A DNA stretch of 64,000 nt from JAAYPI01 sp963668615 (GCA_963668615.2 CAXXCL010000003.1:186001-250000), one strand, 5' to 3'; shown: positions 15,933-26,155, numbered from the stretch's first letter. Notes: a model not told the origin generated them from the letters alone. Numbers and translations: made by a program.

Positions 15933-15967
15933 TTTGAGAAGTTCGAAACAGATTTTTTATACCTTTG
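15933..15967 (+). promoter_or_regulatory. Promoter of murB
   Basis: TTTG at 15933-15936, 23 bp spacer, then TACCTTTG at 15960-15967, 17 bases before the murB ATG. It shows that the longer frame starting at 15883 is not the true N-terminus. Confidence 0.65.
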
Positions 15968-15984
15968 CAAATAAAGTTTTTTTT

Positions 15985-17001
15985 ATGAGAACACTCGAGA
16001 ATTTTTCTTTAATCAACCATAATACATTTGGCATCAACGTCCAAGCAAACTATTTTATTGAGTATGCTTCCGTAACTGAATTAAAGGAATTACTCGGAAG
16101 TGATTTACTAAAAGAAAATAAATTCTTTCACATCGGTGGAGGAAGCAACCTTTTGTTTATTAACGATTATGAAGGTGTTATCCTTCATTCTCAAATAAAA
16201 GGCATTGAAAAAACAAAAGAAACAAAGAGCCATGTGTTTTTACGTGCCGGAGCAGGCGAAAAATGGGATTCTTTTGTAGAATACTGCGTAAATAACAACT
16301 GGGGAGGAGCCGAAAATCTCTCCCTTATACCCGGTGAAGTAGGTGCAACTCCCATCCAAAATATTGGAGCTTACGGTGCCGAAGTAAAAGACATTATTGA
16401 CTCTGTAGAATGTATTGAAATTGCAACCGGCGAAAAGAAAATTTTCACCAATAAAGCGTGTGCTTTTGGATACCGCGATAGCATCTTCAAAAATAGTTTA
16501 CGCAATAAATATATTGTCTGCTATGTAACATATAAATTGGCAAAAAATCCGGTTCTTAATGTAAACTACGGAAGTTTGGCAACGGAAATACAACAATACG
16601 ACGGACAAAATATTCAAAATGCCAGAAAAGCAGTTATTGCAATCCGCCAACGCAAACTCCCTGAGCCCAGGGTATTAGGCAATGCAGGCAGTTTTTATAT
16701 GAATCCGATTATTTCAATAGAACATTTCAAAAAATTACAAACTTCGTACCCGGAAATTCCAAGTTTTCATGTTTCCGAAAAAGAAATAAAAGTACCCGCA
16801 GGCTGGCTTATCGAACAATGTGGATGGAAAGGAAAAGCCATTGGCAAAGTTGCCGTTCATGGAAGTCAAGCCTTGGTATTGATAAACAAAGGAGGAGCGA
16901 ACGGATTGGACATCATCTATTTATCTGACAAAATCAGGGAATCGGTAAAAGAAAAGTTTGGCATTGATATTGTTCCCGAAGTCAACATCATTTTCGGTTA
17001 A
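15985..17001 (+). CDS. murB: UDP-N-acetylmuramate dehydrogenase MurB
   Basis: A 338-residue FAD enzyme of the type I (E. coli-like) class; it reduces UDP-GlcNAc-enolpyruvate to UDP-MurNAc with NADPH in the cytoplasm. FAD-binding GGGSNLLF is at about residues 50-57 and IQNIGAYGAEV at about 121-131. The catalytic proton donor is Ser236 in GNAGSFYMNP, and Glu332 stands in PEVNII near the C-terminus. Start chosen at 15985 because the promoter -7 box lies inside the upstream extension. It converges with the methyltransferase gene, with only 3 bases between stops. Confidence 0.95.
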   Translation: MRTLENFSLINHNTFGINVQANYFIEYASVTELKELLGSDLLKENKFFHIGGGSNLLFINDYEGVILHSQIKGIEKTKETKSHVFLRAGAGEKWDSFVEYCVNNNWGGAENLSLIPGEVGATPIQNIGAYGAEVKDIIDSVECIEIATGEKKIFTNKACAFGYRDSIFKNSLRNKYIVCYVTYKLAKNPVLNVNYGSLATEIQQYDGQNIQNARKAVIAIRQRKLPEPRVLGNAGSFYMNPIISIEHFKKLQTSYPEIPSFHVSEKEIKVPAGWLIEQCGWKGKAIGKVAVHGSQALVLINKGGANGLDIIYLSDKIRESVKEKFGIDIVPEVNIIFG

Positions 17002-17004
17002 TTT

Positions 17005-18180
17005 TTATACTTTCTTGCACTTTATCATTACCTTCTTTTGCTCGGACAAAGTGGTAGCAAAAAGGTAAACATCTCCACCCTCTTTTAACTTCGTCTTTTT
17101 TCGTAATTCTGCCACTGTTGCAGGAAAATTACGCACAGCTATATTTGCTTTCTCTATCCCTTGCAAATTTGATTTCATTTCTTGCTTATTCAACGGAAAA
17201 ACCGCTTCCACTTCAAATGAACGACCGGGAAAATCATGAACCAAATTTTCAGAAGTGTACAAATGGCTGTTTACCTGCAATTTATCTACATGGCATTTTT
17301 CTGAAACCAACTTAAACGCTGATGATTTTAAAACAGCCACATTCGGTTCATACAAATATCGTAAAGGTTTATTAGCTATGGTACTATGAGCTGAATATTC
17401 TTCCTTTCGGTCAAAAACAAAAAATTGATTGTTCTTATTCGGTTGCAAATTGACACAGTATATTTTTACGGCAAGTGGAGTTTCTTTTTGCAGTAACAGC
17501 AAAACTTCCTTGCAATCGTTATCTATGGCAACAATATGAACTTCAGCCGTATTCAGCAATGCCACTAAGGCGGCCTCAACATCGAACATGGGAGAAAGCT
17601 TAATAAGAAGCCTATTCGACTTTTGCAACAACAAACCGCTTATTTCAGGAATGTGGGGACTACAATCTTCGAGTAACGATACTTTTCTGCCTTGCTTATC
17701 TCTCCTGGCCGGATCAATGTAGATAACATCAACACTTGGCATTTTTTGCAAAAAAGAAACAGAATCAGCATTTACTATTTGAATGGCTGACAAACCCAAA
17801 GCTTGAAAATTATGTGTAGCAATTCGGCAAAGTTCAGCTTGTTGTTCAACGTAAGTAACTTGTTGAAAATTAGGAGCTAAAAAAGCACAATCAATACCAA
17901 AACCACCGGTCAAATCTACCAATGAATCGCCTTTTACCAATTTTGCTTTATAACGAGCAGTCACCTCGGAAGAAGCTTGTTCCAGCGACAATGGAGGCGG
18001 ACATATAACCTCTTGATTTTTATGCCACGATGGAATTTTATTTTTTAGAATCTGACGACCTTTTATTTGATTCAACACAAAAGAGCTGTCAACACCTGCA
18101 GGAAAAGACTTAAACGCTATTTTTTCAACATCTCCATCTTGATTTTCTTCTATAAAACGTTTATTCTCAAAGGTAAGCAT
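17005..18180 (-). CDS. Class I SAM methyltransferase with THUMP-like C-terminal domain
   Basis: A 391-residue cytoplasmic protein. The SAM motif is LVDLTGGFGIDCAFLA (about residues 86-101), followed by VTYVEQQAELC and the motif IV-like VIYIDPARRDKQGRK (about residues 154-168). The C-terminal part with VRNFPATVAELRKKTKLKEGGD resembles the THUMP-like domain annotated in Bacteroidota homologues. The DPAR motif resembles other RNA methyltransferases, so an RNA substrate is probable but unproven. It starts 124 bases downstream of the dxs stop on the same strand. Confidence 0.75.
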   Translation of the reverse strand: MLTFENKRFIEENQDGDVEKIAFKSFPAGVDSSFVLNQIKGRQILKNKIPSWHKNQEVICPPPLSLEQASSEVTARYKAKLVKGDSLVDLTGGFGIDCAFLAPNFQQVTYVEQQAELCRIATHNFQALGLSAIQIVNADSVSFLQKMPSVDVIYIDPARRDKQGRKVSLLEDCSPHIPEISGLLLQKSNRLLIKLSPMFDVEAALVALLNTAEVHIVAIDNDCKEVLLLLQKETPLAVKIYCVNLQPNKNNQFFVFDRKEEYSAHSTIANKPLRYLYEPNVAVLKSSAFKLVSEKCHVDKLQVNSHLYTSENLVHDFPGRSFEVEAVFPLNKQEMKSNLQGIEKANIAVRNFPATVAELRKKTKLKEGGDVYLFATTLSEQKKVMIKCKKV

Positions 18181-18304
18181 TGTGTTTTTTCAAAAAAAGT
18201 AGAAAAGAAAAGTATCAGCACAACAAAACAATCTCCAACACTTCATCGAAATTAACAGAAAAAACTTAGTCTTACTATCATTTTCTTCGAAGGACAATAC
18301 TCCA

Positions 18305-20209
18305 TCAAGACTTCAATTCCGTTTTTAGAGTAATCGAAATGGCCTCTTCATCAAGTTTCAGCATTTTGTACAAATCATGGTTAGAACCGTGTTCAATAAA
18401 CTCATCAGGCAATCCCAGTCTTTTTACGTGTAAAGAAGAATAATTATTGTCAGCAAAAAATTCGAGTATTGCAGATCCAAAACCTCCTTTTAAAGATCCG
18501 TTTTCCACGGTAACAATTTTGGTAAACTTAGAACCTATGGTACGTAATAATTCCTCATCAAGAGGTTTAAGAAAACGCATATCATAATGAGCTATTTTGT
18601 CGCCTTCTCTACCCAATAATTCAATGGCACGAGTAACCGTATTTCCGATATCTCCTAAACTCAAGACCGCCAAAGAAGAACCTTCTTTCAGACAGATTCC
18701 CTTTCCTACGGGTATTTCAACAAATGGAGTTTTCCAATTTTTCAGCACACCTTTTCCTCTCGGATAACGGATAACAAAAGGACCTTTGTTCGGCAATTGT
18801 GCAGTATACATTAAATTTCTTAATTCCGTTTCATTCAATGGCGAAGCAATAGTTAAAGACGGAATGCACCGAAAATAAGACAAATCGAAAGCTCCATGGT
18901 GCGTAGGACCATCGGGACCAACTAATCCTGCTCTATCCAAACAAAAAACAACGTTCAGATTTTGCAAAGCCACATCGTGAATAACTTCATCATAAGCCCG
19001 TTGCATAAAAGAAGAATATATATTGCAAAAAGGCATCAAACCTTCCTTGGCCAAACCTGCCGAAAAAGTAACGGCATGACCTTCTGCTATACCAACATCA
19101 AAAATACGATCCGGCATTTCATGCATCATCACATTCATGGAACACCCGGTAGGCATCGCAGGAGTTACTCCGACTATTTTACTGTTCATTTCGGCTAATT
19201 CCAGTAAGGTATTTCCAAAAACATACTGATACAAAGAAGGTTCCGATTTTTCATCACATTCAATAATACGTTCGCCCGTTTCCTTATTAAACAATCCGGG
19301 AGCATGCCATTCCGTTGCTGAATTTTCAGCAGGAGCATATCCTTTCCCTTTAACCGTTTTAATATGAAGAACTTTAGGACCTTCGAAATTCTTAATATCG
19401 GTCAAAGTTTTTACTAATTGTTTTACATCATGACCATCAATTTGACCGAAATATCGTATACTCAGACTTTCGAAGATATTGCGAGTGCCTCCGGAAAGTG
19501 CATTTTTAATGCTATTGGAAAATCTCAAAAGGAATTTACGTTTATCTTCATCTATCAATCCCATTTTTCTGAATAGATGGTAAAGTTTGAAACGTAAACG
19601 ATTGTAGGACTTGGAGGTGGTAATTCTCATCAGATTCTGACTAAACGCACCTACCGTTTTGTCAATCGCCATATTGTTATCATTGAGAATGATAAGCAAA
19701 TTATTGGGAGCACTGGATGCATTATTTAATCCTTCAAATGCCAAACCTCCCGTCAAAGAACCGTCTCCGATAACAGCTATTACATGATTATCGATATGCT
19801 GCATTTTGTCTGCAATGGACATTCCTAGTCCGGCAGAAATAGAATTAGAAGCATGTCCGGATATGAAAGCATCGTACAAACTTTCTTTTGGAGAAGGAAA
19901 ACCACTTATTCCCTTAAACTTTCGGTTTGTATTAAACACATTTTTCCGTCCTGTTAATATTTTATGCCCGTAAGCTTGATGACCTACATCCCATATTATA
20001 CGATCGTTCGGAGTATCAAAGACATAATGTAGGGCGACTGTAAGTTCTACCACACCCAAACTGGAAGCAAAATGACCGGGATTACACGAAAGTTCATCGA
20101 TAATAAACTGCCTCAATTCAGCACATAATTGCTCCAATTGATTTTCTTTCAAAGCACGAAGGTCTGATGGGTAATTTATTTTGTTTAATAATGGAAAATC
20201 TTGTTGCAT
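18305..20209 (-). CDS. dxs: 1-deoxy-D-xylulose-5-phosphate synthase
   Basis: A 634-residue thiamine-diphosphate enzyme of normal length. It condenses pyruvate and glyceraldehyde 3-phosphate, the first step of the MEP isoprenoid pathway. Recognisable are DVGHQAYGHKILTGR, SGHASNSISAGLGMS and the ThDP motif GDGSLTGGLAFEGLNN in the N-terminal domain, DVGIAEGHAVTFSAGLA in the pyrimidine domain, and RYPRGKG near the C-terminal domain. The isoprenoid product serves menaquinone (menA, ubiE) and undecaprenyl carrier synthesis for the murein genes nearby. Confidence 0.96.
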   Translation of the reverse strand: MQQDFPLLNKINYPSDLRALKENQLEQLCAELRQFIIDELSCNPGHFASSLGVVELTVALHYVFDTPNDRIIWDVGHQAYGHKILTGRKNVFNTNRKFKGISGFPSPKESLYDAFISGHASNSISAGLGMSIADKMQHIDNHVIAVIGDGSLTGGLAFEGLNNASSAPNNLLIILNDNNMAIDKTVGAFSQNLMRITTSKSYNRLRFKLYHLFRKMGLIDEDKRKFLLRFSNSIKNALSGGTRNIFESLSIRYFGQIDGHDVKQLVKTLTDIKNFEGPKVLHIKTVKGKGYAPAENSATEWHAPGLFNKETGERIIECDEKSEPSLYQYVFGNTLLELAEMNSKIVGVTPAMPTGCSMNVMMHEMPDRIFDVGIAEGHAVTFSAGLAKEGLMPFCNIYSSFMQRAYDEVIHDVALQNLNVVFCLDRAGLVGPDGPTHHGAFDLSYFRCIPSLTIASPLNETELRNLMYTAQLPNKGPFVIRYPRGKGVLKNWKTPFVEIPVGKGICLKEGSSLAVLSLGDIGNTVTRAIELLGREGDKIAHYDMRFLKPLDEELLRTIGSKFTKIVTVENGSLKGGFGSAILEFFADNNYSSLHVKRLGLPDEFIEHGSNHDLYKMLKLDEEAISITLKTELKS

Positions 20210-20226
20210 AACTCTATTTTGAAACG

Positions 20227-20234
20227 CAAAGGTA
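20227..20234 (-). promoter_or_regulatory. -7 promoter element of dxs
   Basis: On the minus strand TACCTTTG (CAAAGGTA on +), 18 bases before the dxs start. A clear -33 box was not found. Confidence 0.4.
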
Positions 20235-20280
20235 CTAATTAAATCAATTTTTTAATATTTTTAAACCCAAAAATATCTAT

Positions 20281-20307
20281 TTGAATGGGGTTTAATTATT
20301 ACATTTG
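20281..20307 (+). promoter_or_regulatory. Promoter of the ompA-to-murF/alr gene run
   Basis: TTG at 20281-20283, 16 bp spacer, TACATTTG at 20300-20307. The spacer is slightly short. It leaves a leader of about 115 bases before the ompA start. Confidence 0.45.
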
Positions 20308-20427
20308 CCGGAGTATAGCGATGATTTTGTAATAAGCTCAGAATTATGGTATTAAAACTTATATATTGGGTGTCTAAGTTACATAACCATTTTTTATTCC
20401 GACTCAACTTTTAAAACTAATTGACCG

Positions 20428-21399
20428 ATGAAAAGAAGCATTCTATTTTTACTGTTAGCCCTAATGATGGGAACTACTTCTTGTGTAACGCAACAGAAAT
20501 ATAACGAGTTAAAAGATAGCGAAGAAAGATATTATGATGAAGCTAAACGATATGAACAAGATTTGTTTAATGCAAAAACAAAAAATGATGAATTGACCAG
20601 CGAACTGGCAAGAGCAAAATCTCTAAAGGAAAAGGCTGAAGCCGACACTGCACACTTATCAAAGGAATTACAACGGGTTCAATCTGAATGTATTGGATTG
20701 CAAGAAGAAAGTCAAAAATTGATCGAAAAGTTGCAAGCTTCGAAAAGTGAAGAAGAATATACAAAATTGATGACTGAAATTAATAGTCTGCAAGATGAAT
20801 TGGTTAGACGAGAAGATGCTCTTTTTAAAGCCGAACGGTTACTTTTGGATAAACAAAAAGAATTGGAAATGCAAAATGCAAAAATGGTGGAACTAACACG
20901 AACAGTGGAACAACAAGAACAAAAAATGCAGGAAATTAAAAACTTGGTTAAAAACGCATTGGTTGGTTTTGAAGGAAACGGTTTGGAAATTTATAACAAA
21001 AACGGAAGAGTATATGTTTCTCTTGACGAACAGCTTTTGTTCCAATCAGGAAAATGGGATGTTGACAGCAGAGGCATTAGTGCACTAAACAACCTTTCCA
21101 ACGTTTTAGCACAAAACAAAGATATTAATATTGTTGTAGAAGGTCATACAGATGATGTGCCTTACAAAGGGACAGGAAATATTCAAGACAATTGGGATTT
21201 GAGCGTAAAAAGAGCAACTTCTATCGTTCGTATTTTGCTCAGAAACAATGAGATAAACCCTACTCGCATCACAGCATCAGGACATGGAGAATTTTTCCCT
21301 GTTGAAACGGGAAGAACTCCGGAAGCCCGTAAAAAGAACAGAAGAACTGAAATTATATTAACTCCAAATTTGGATAGTTTAATAAAAGCTTTTGAATAA
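20428..21399 (+). CDS. OmpA-family peptidoglycan-binding lipoprotein
   Basis: A 323-residue protein. The signal sequence ends in the lipobox TTSC (Cys at about residue 19). Residues about 25-165 are a long coiled coil rich in Glu, Lys and Leu. The C-terminal OmpA domain (about 195-318) has VVEGHTDDVPYKG, NWDLSVKRAT and KNRRTEI, the residues that bind diaminopimelate in murein. It probably links the outer membrane to the cell wall. First of a five-gene + strand run that contains murF-alr. Confidence 0.88.
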   Translation: MKRSILFLLLALMMGTTSCVTQQKYNELKDSEERYYDEAKRYEQDLFNAKTKNDELTSELARAKSLKEKAEADTAHLSKELQRVQSECIGLQEESQKLIEKLQASKSEEEYTKLMTEINSLQDELVRREDALFKAERLLLDKQKELEMQNAKMVELTRTVEQQEQKMQEIKNLVKNALVGFEGNGLEIYNKNGRVYVSLDEQLLFQSGKWDVDSRGISALNNLSNVLAQNKDINIVVEGHTDDVPYKGTGNIQDNWDLSVKRATSIVRILLRNNEINPTRITASGHGEFFPVETGRTPEARKKNRRTEIILTPNLDSLIKAFE

Positions 21400-21422
21400 A
21401 CATTAACGAACAAATAAACATT

Positions 21423-22367
21423 GTGAATTTCAGGACTATTATAAACATACCGGAGTCAAGCTTGAAAATTTCACACAAAAGCCAAATTTTATTGATGGGT
21501 TCTTGTTTTGCTCAAAACATGGCAAGAAAGCTTTCTGAAAATAAATTCGTCGTTCAAAACCCTTTTGGAGTATTGTACAATCCTCTTTCGATTGCAGAAG
21601 GATTGAATATTCTTCTTGAACAAAAAACATTCGCGGAAAAGGACTTATTTTTCGACAAAAATCAATGGCATAGTTTTGCTTATCATAGCTCCTATTCAGC
21701 CGACTCTAAAGAAGAATGCTTAGGTAACATTAATGACGAAATTGTTCAAAACTCGGAGTTTATACGCAAGGCTGACTTTTTGGTTCTTACTTTCGGCACC
21801 TCTTTCGTTTATCGTTTAAAATCGAGCGGAGAAGTTGTTGCGAATTGTCATAAAATAGAAGCTAATAAATTCGTTCGAGAACAATGTTCTGTAGAAGGTA
21901 TTGTCTCGACCTACAACAGGTTAATTACCCGGTTAAAAACAATAAATCCAGACCTTACCGTCGTGTTTACCGTCAGCCCGATTCGACATTGGAAAGATGG
22001 AGCACACCAAAATCAAATCAGCAAAAGCATTTTACTTTTGGCTATAGATGAATTAGTAAAATTAAACAATTGTGCACTATATTTTCCTGCATATGAACTT
22101 ATGTTGGACGATCTTCGCGATTATCGTTTTTACAAAGAAGATATGTTACACCCAAACGATGTAGCAATCGAATATATTTGGGAAGCTTTCGACAATTGTT
22201 TTTTTTCGAAAGAAACGAAACAAATAAACAAAGAGGTAGCCGTCTTGGTAAAAAATGAAAATCACAGACCTTTCAATCCCAATAGTGAAAATTACGCCGT
22301 ATTTTTGTCAGAAAATAAAGAAAAAACAGAACAATTTAAGTTAAAATATCCTTTCGTAAAACTATAA
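21423..22367 (+). CDS. GSCFA-domain protein
   Basis: A 314-residue protein containing the name-giving motif MGSCFAQNMA (about residues 22-31), followed by NPFGVLYNPLSI, the LTFGTSFVYR segment, FTVSPIRHWKDG and DMLHPNDVAIEYIW. The Ser in GSC and the His in HPND suggest an SGNH-hydrolase-like active site. The family is common in Bacteroidota and its substrate is not established. The start is a GTG at 21423, as no ATG precedes the conserved motif. It lies between an OmpA lipoprotein and murF-alr, which hints at a cell-envelope role. Confidence 0.85.
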   Translation: MNFRTIINIPESSLKISHKSQILLMGSCFAQNMARKLSENKFVVQNPFGVLYNPLSIAEGLNILLEQKTFAEKDLFFDKNQWHSFAYHSSYSADSKEECLGNINDEIVQNSEFIRKADFLVLTFGTSFVYRLKSSGEVVANCHKIEANKFVREQCSVEGIVSTYNRLITRLKTINPDLTVVFTVSPIRHWKDGAHQNQISKSILLLAIDELVKLNNCALYFPAYELMLDDLRDYRFYKEDMLHPNDVAIEYIWEAFDNCFFSKETKQINKEVAVLVKNENHRPFNPNSENYAVFLSENKEKTEQFKLKYPFVKL

Positions 22368-22370
22368 AAA

Positions 22371-23072
22371 ATGGAAAAGAAAAAAAAAGAAAATCCTCTC
22401 ATAAGTCTAATATTCAGCATAATAATACCGGCTATCATACTATCTAAATTTAGTTCGCCCGACCGTTTGGGTGTATTACCCGGATTTCTTATCGCACTGG
22501 CTTTCCCAATTTCATTTGCTATATACAATTTTATAGTAACTAAAAAAGCCGGATTTATAGCCATACTTGGGTTTGTTAGTATTTTTCTTACCGGAATTAT
22601 CGGCGTTTTTAAATTTCCATCTGAATGGATTGCTATCAAAGAAGCATCTGTGCCTCTGCTCATTGGACTTGCCATTGTTATCTCTCTGAAAACACGATTC
22701 CCTTTGGTAAAAAAGTTTATGTATAATGATGAAGTACTTGATATAGAAAACATAGAACGTCTTTTAGCTGAGAATAATAACAAAGAAAAACTGGAAAAGT
22801 CTTTGGTAAAAGCGACTTTTATGCTGGCAGGTTCCTTTTTGATTTCAGCAATTTTAAATTTCACATTAGCAAAAGTCCTCATACAAAGTCCTTCGGGTAC
22901 CGCACAATTTAATGAAGAATTGGGCAAAATGACAGCTTTGAGTTATCCGGTAATCGCTCTACCCTGTACAATAATCATGTTTTTCGCTTTTTGGTATATT
23001 TTCTCTTCGCTAAAAAAATTAACCGGATTAAAAATGGAAGATTTACTTTCCGAAACTTTACGCAATAAATAA
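22371..23072 (+). CDS. VC0807-family integral membrane protein
   Basis: A 233-residue membrane protein with about six hydrophobic segments (about 10-26, 31-50, 57-76, 86-103, 145-165 and 190-212). The pattern, including the PAIILSKFSSPDRLG start, is that of the VC0807 group related to intracellular septation protein A. It follows the GSCFA gene by 3 bases and precedes murF-alr by 1 base, so it is surely co-transcribed with them. Function unknown. Confidence 0.7.
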   Translation: MEKKKKENPLISLIFSIIIPAIILSKFSSPDRLGVLPGFLIALAFPISFAIYNFIVTKKAGFIAILGFVSIFLTGIIGVFKFPSEWIAIKEASVPLLIGLAIVISLKTRFPLVKKFMYNDEVLDIENIERLLAENNNKEKLEKSLVKATFMLAGSFLISAILNFTLAKVLIQSPSGTAQFNEELGKMTALSYPVIALPCTIIMFFAFWYIFSSLKKLTGLKMEDLLSETLRNK

Positions 23073-23073
23073 A

Positions 23074-25533
23074 ATGTATTACTCTATCAAAAAAATTGCA
23101 AATGTCATTGATGCAGATGTTAAATTACATCAAGATAGTGACATTCAATATTTGCTGACCGACAGCAGAACGGTTTATTATCCAAAAGAAAGTTTGTTTT
23201 TTGCATTGGAAACTTCTACGAACAATGGGCATAAGTACATCAATGATTTATACAACCAAGGAGTACGAAATTTTGTAATTCGCACCTTTTCGGAAAAATG
23301 GAATGCACCGGATGCAAATTTTTTAGTAGTTAAAGATACTCTTACAGCACTTCAAACTCTGGCAAAAAAACATCGAGAAAATTTTCAAATCCCTATTGTT
23401 GCCATTACCGGAAGTAACGGCAAAACCATTGTAAAAGAATGGTTAAACCAACTTTTACAAGAAGATTTTGTTATCACGAGGTCTCCAAAAAGTTACAATT
23501 CACAAATAGGAGTTCCTCTTTCTATTTGGCAACTTAACAAAAGCTCTCAAATCGGAATTTTTGAAGCAGGCATCTCGCAAACTAACGAAATGAGCAAATT
23601 AGCATCTATCATCCAACCTGAAATTGGAATTTTCACTAATTTAGGTGAAGCTCATCAGGAAAATTTTAATTCATTAGAAGAAAAACTACAAGAAAAATTA
23701 CTTCTTTTCAAAAATAGCAAAGTTCTCATTTACAAGAAGAATGTAAATGTGGAAAGAATTATGCAAAAAAATAATCGTGCTGTTCAATTGGTTGCATGGT
23801 CAGAAAAAGAAGATGCTAACGTCAAAATATGTAACATCAAAAAACAAGAAAAAAACTCCATTGTTGACTATCAATACGAGGGTGAAAAATATAATTACTC
23901 ATTGCCTTTTGTCGATGATGCTTCCATAGAAAATAGCATTAACTGCTTGACCTTTTGCTTATTTTTCGGATTGAAACCTGAAGTTATTAATGCACGCATA
24001 AATAAACTTGAACCTGTAGGAATGCGTCTGGAAGTCAAAAAGGGGATAAACGACTGTTCATTAATAAATGACACATACAATTCCGATATTAATTCTTTAA
24101 ACATTGCATTGGACTTACTTGTATATTCTTCCGGGAATAAACAGGACAAAAGGACATTGATATTATCAGACATTATACAATCAGGTGAAAAAGATGAAAA
24201 CTTGTACAAACGGGTAGCCGACTCGGTAAGACAAAAAAACATTTCTAAAATCATTGGCATTGGAGAAACCATCAGCCAATTTTCCGATTTATTTTCCTGC
24301 GAAAAACACTTTTTCAAGGATACAGAGTCTTTTCTTGCATCCGATTTAATGGATTCATTTTTCAATGAAGCTATTTTGCTGAAAGGTGCTCGTCAGTTTT
24401 ATTTTGAACGTATTTCTTCACGATTGGAACAGAAAAGACATGAAACGGTTATGGAAATTAACCTCAACGCATTAGTCCATAATTTCAACTTTTTGCGTTC
24501 TAAGTTGAAGCCCGAAACAAAAACAATGTGTATGATAAAAGCCAATGCCTATGGTTGTGGGGCTATTGACGTGGCAAAAACACTGCAATACCATCGTTGC
24601 GATTATTTTGGAGTAGCGGTTGCTGACGAAGGTGCAGAATTGAGAAAAGCAGGAATTTACACTCCAATTATTGTAATGAACCCCGAACCAAGTTGTTTTT
24701 CTGTACTGTTTGACAATAAATTGGAACCGGAAATTTACAGTTTCAACTTATTGAGGGAATTTTCAAAGAAAGCGAATAAAGAAGGCGTCGTAAACTACCC
24801 TATTCATATAAAAATAGATACCGGAATGCATCGTTTGGGTTTTAATCCTGAAGATATGGAACAACTGGTAAAGGAATTAAAGAATAACCATTCTGTTCAA
24901 GTTCAATCGGTATTTTCACATTTGGTAGGTAGCGATGAAACTCGATTCAATGACTTTACCGAACAACAAATAAAGATATTTTCAGAATGCAGTTCTTTCT
25001 TACAAGAACATACCGAACACCACATTATTAGGCACATACTCAACAGTGCAGGCGTTCAGCGTTTTGCCGAAAATCAATTTGACATGGTTCGCTTGGGCAT
25101 TGCTCTATATGGTGTAGGTTCCGAAAAACAAACTGAAATAGAGCATTTGGCAACACTCAAAACTATCATTTTACAAATAAAGGATATTAAAGCAACAGAC
25201 ACTGTAGGATACAGTCGAAACGGGAAATTAATCCGTGATTCTCGAATTGCAGCTATCCCTATCGGTTATGCCGACGGATTGAGAAGAAGTTTCGGAAATG
25301 GAAATGGTTATGTGTTGGTGAATGGCAAAAAAGCATCTTTTGTAGGTAATATTTGTATGGATATCAGCATGATAGACATTACAGAAATAGATGATATAAA
25401 AGAAGGCGACCCTGTCATTATTTTTGGCAACGACCTAACGATAGAAACCCTTGCTGAAAAAGTAAATACCATTCCATATGAGATATTAACGGGCGTTTCT
25501 CAACGTGTCAAAAGAGTCTATTTCCAAGAATAA
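23074..25533 (+). CDS. murF-alr: Bifunctional MurF ligase / alanine racemase
   Basis: An 819-residue fusion. Residues 1 to about 450 are MurF, which adds D-Ala-D-Ala to UDP-MurNAc-tripeptide, with ATP loop VAITGSNGKT (about 108-117) and IFEAGISQTNEM. Residues about 460-819 are a PLP-dependent alanine racemase: the PLP lysine is in CMIKANAYGCG (Lys about 489), HIKIDTGMHRLGF follows, the catalytic Tyr is in VGYSRNGKL, and AIPIGYADGL is present. Both halves keep their key residues, so one chain makes D-Ala and uses its dipeptide. This fusion is characteristic of Bacteroidota. Confidence 0.95.
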   Translation: MYYSIKKIANVIDADVKLHQDSDIQYLLTDSRTVYYPKESLFFALETSTNNGHKYINDLYNQGVRNFVIRTFSEKWNAPDANFLVVKDTLTALQTLAKKHRENFQIPIVAITGSNGKTIVKEWLNQLLQEDFVITRSPKSYNSQIGVPLSIWQLNKSSQIGIFEAGISQTNEMSKLASIIQPEIGIFTNLGEAHQENFNSLEEKLQEKLLLFKNSKVLIYKKNVNVERIMQKNNRAVQLVAWSEKEDANVKICNIKKQEKNSIVDYQYEGEKYNYSLPFVDDASIENSINCLTFCLFFGLKPEVINARINKLEPVGMRLEVKKGINDCSLINDTYNSDINSLNIALDLLVYSSGNKQDKRTLILSDIIQSGEKDENLYKRVADSVRQKNISKIIGIGETISQFSDLFSCEKHFFKDTESFLASDLMDSFFNEAILLKGARQFYFERISSRLEQKRHETVMEINLNALVHNFNFLRSKLKPETKTMCMIKANAYGCGAIDVAKTLQYHRCDYFGVAVADEGAELRKAGIYTPIIVMNPEPSCFSVLFDNKLEPEIYSFNLLREFSKKANKEGVVNYPIHIKIDTGMHRLGFNPEDMEQLVKELKNNHSVQVQSVFSHLVGSDETRFNDFTEQQIKIFSECSSFLQEHTEHHIIRHILNSAGVQRFAENQFDMVRLGIALYGVGSEKQTEIEHLATLKTIILQIKDIKATDTVGYSRNGKLIRDSRIAAIPIGYADGLRRSFGNGNGYVLVNGKKASFVGNICMDISMIDITEIDDIKEGDPVIIFGNDLTIETLAEKVNTIPYEILTGVSQRVKRVYFQE

Positions 25534-25553
25534 AACAAGTTTAAATTCTGACA

Positions 25554-26147
25554 ATGCACACGAAAAATATTTATAAGACAAGCTTGGCTGTCATACTTTT
25601 AGGAACGCTTTTTTGTTCTTGTTTGCGAACAAAAAATTTTAAAATAAATGACAATCTACTTAGCGACGAGATTACAAATAGTGAGTTACAAGTATCATAC
25701 AAAATACCATCTTCGTTTAGTGCCGTAAGCAAAAATTTCACAGATTCCGTTTCCAATGAAGAAATGTCAAGAGATCCTGCCGCAAGTAGAATCTGTGCCA
25801 TTTATATTGACACCATAAATGGAGCGTCCATCATAGTTTCTGATATGCGTTATGTCCCTCAAGAAAAAATCAGTAAAAACATAAAGGAATACAAAAAATA
25901 TTTCAATCAGAACAATTACTGGAAAGATGTTGAAAAAGAAAGATATTTGCACGAAGAATATACCATAACAGAAATCCGCTGTAATAATGATAAAGCACTG
26001 CTAATCAAACTCTTTTTCTTTGAAAAAAATCAGCAATTATTCACAGTTGATTATTCATTACCCGCGACATATGCAGAAGGGTACAAAGCTTCTATAGAAT
26101 CCTCGATAGGTTCGTTTAAAAAAGGTTATACGGTTATATTTAATTGA
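25554..26147 (+). CDS. Hypothetical lipoprotein
   Basis: A 197-residue protein with a signal sequence and lipobox FCSC (lipid Cys at about residue 23). The mature part has no recognised domain, though the sequence LQVSYKIPSSFSAVSKNF and the late SSIGSFKKGY resemble small Bacteroidota lipoproteins that measure or bind at the envelope. It lies 20 bases after murF-alr and is the last gene of the run. Confidence 0.6.
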   Translation: MHTKNIYKTSLAVILLGTLFCSCLRTKNFKINDNLLSDEITNSELQVSYKIPSSFSAVSKNFTDSVSNEEMSRDPAASRICAIYIDTINGASIIVSDMRYVPQEKISKNIKEYKKYFNQNNYWKDVEKERYLHEEYTITEIRCNNDKALLIKLFFFEKNQQLFTVDYSLPATYAEGYKASIESSIGSFKKGYTVIFN

Positions 26148-26155
26148 TTTCCTAC

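Noticed and set aside
15883..15984. Longer N-terminus for MurB beginning at 15883
   Set aside because: The murB promoter (TTTG-N23-TACCTTTG) lies inside it and the conserved protein starts at 15985; the extension also overlaps the divergent glycosyltransferase start.
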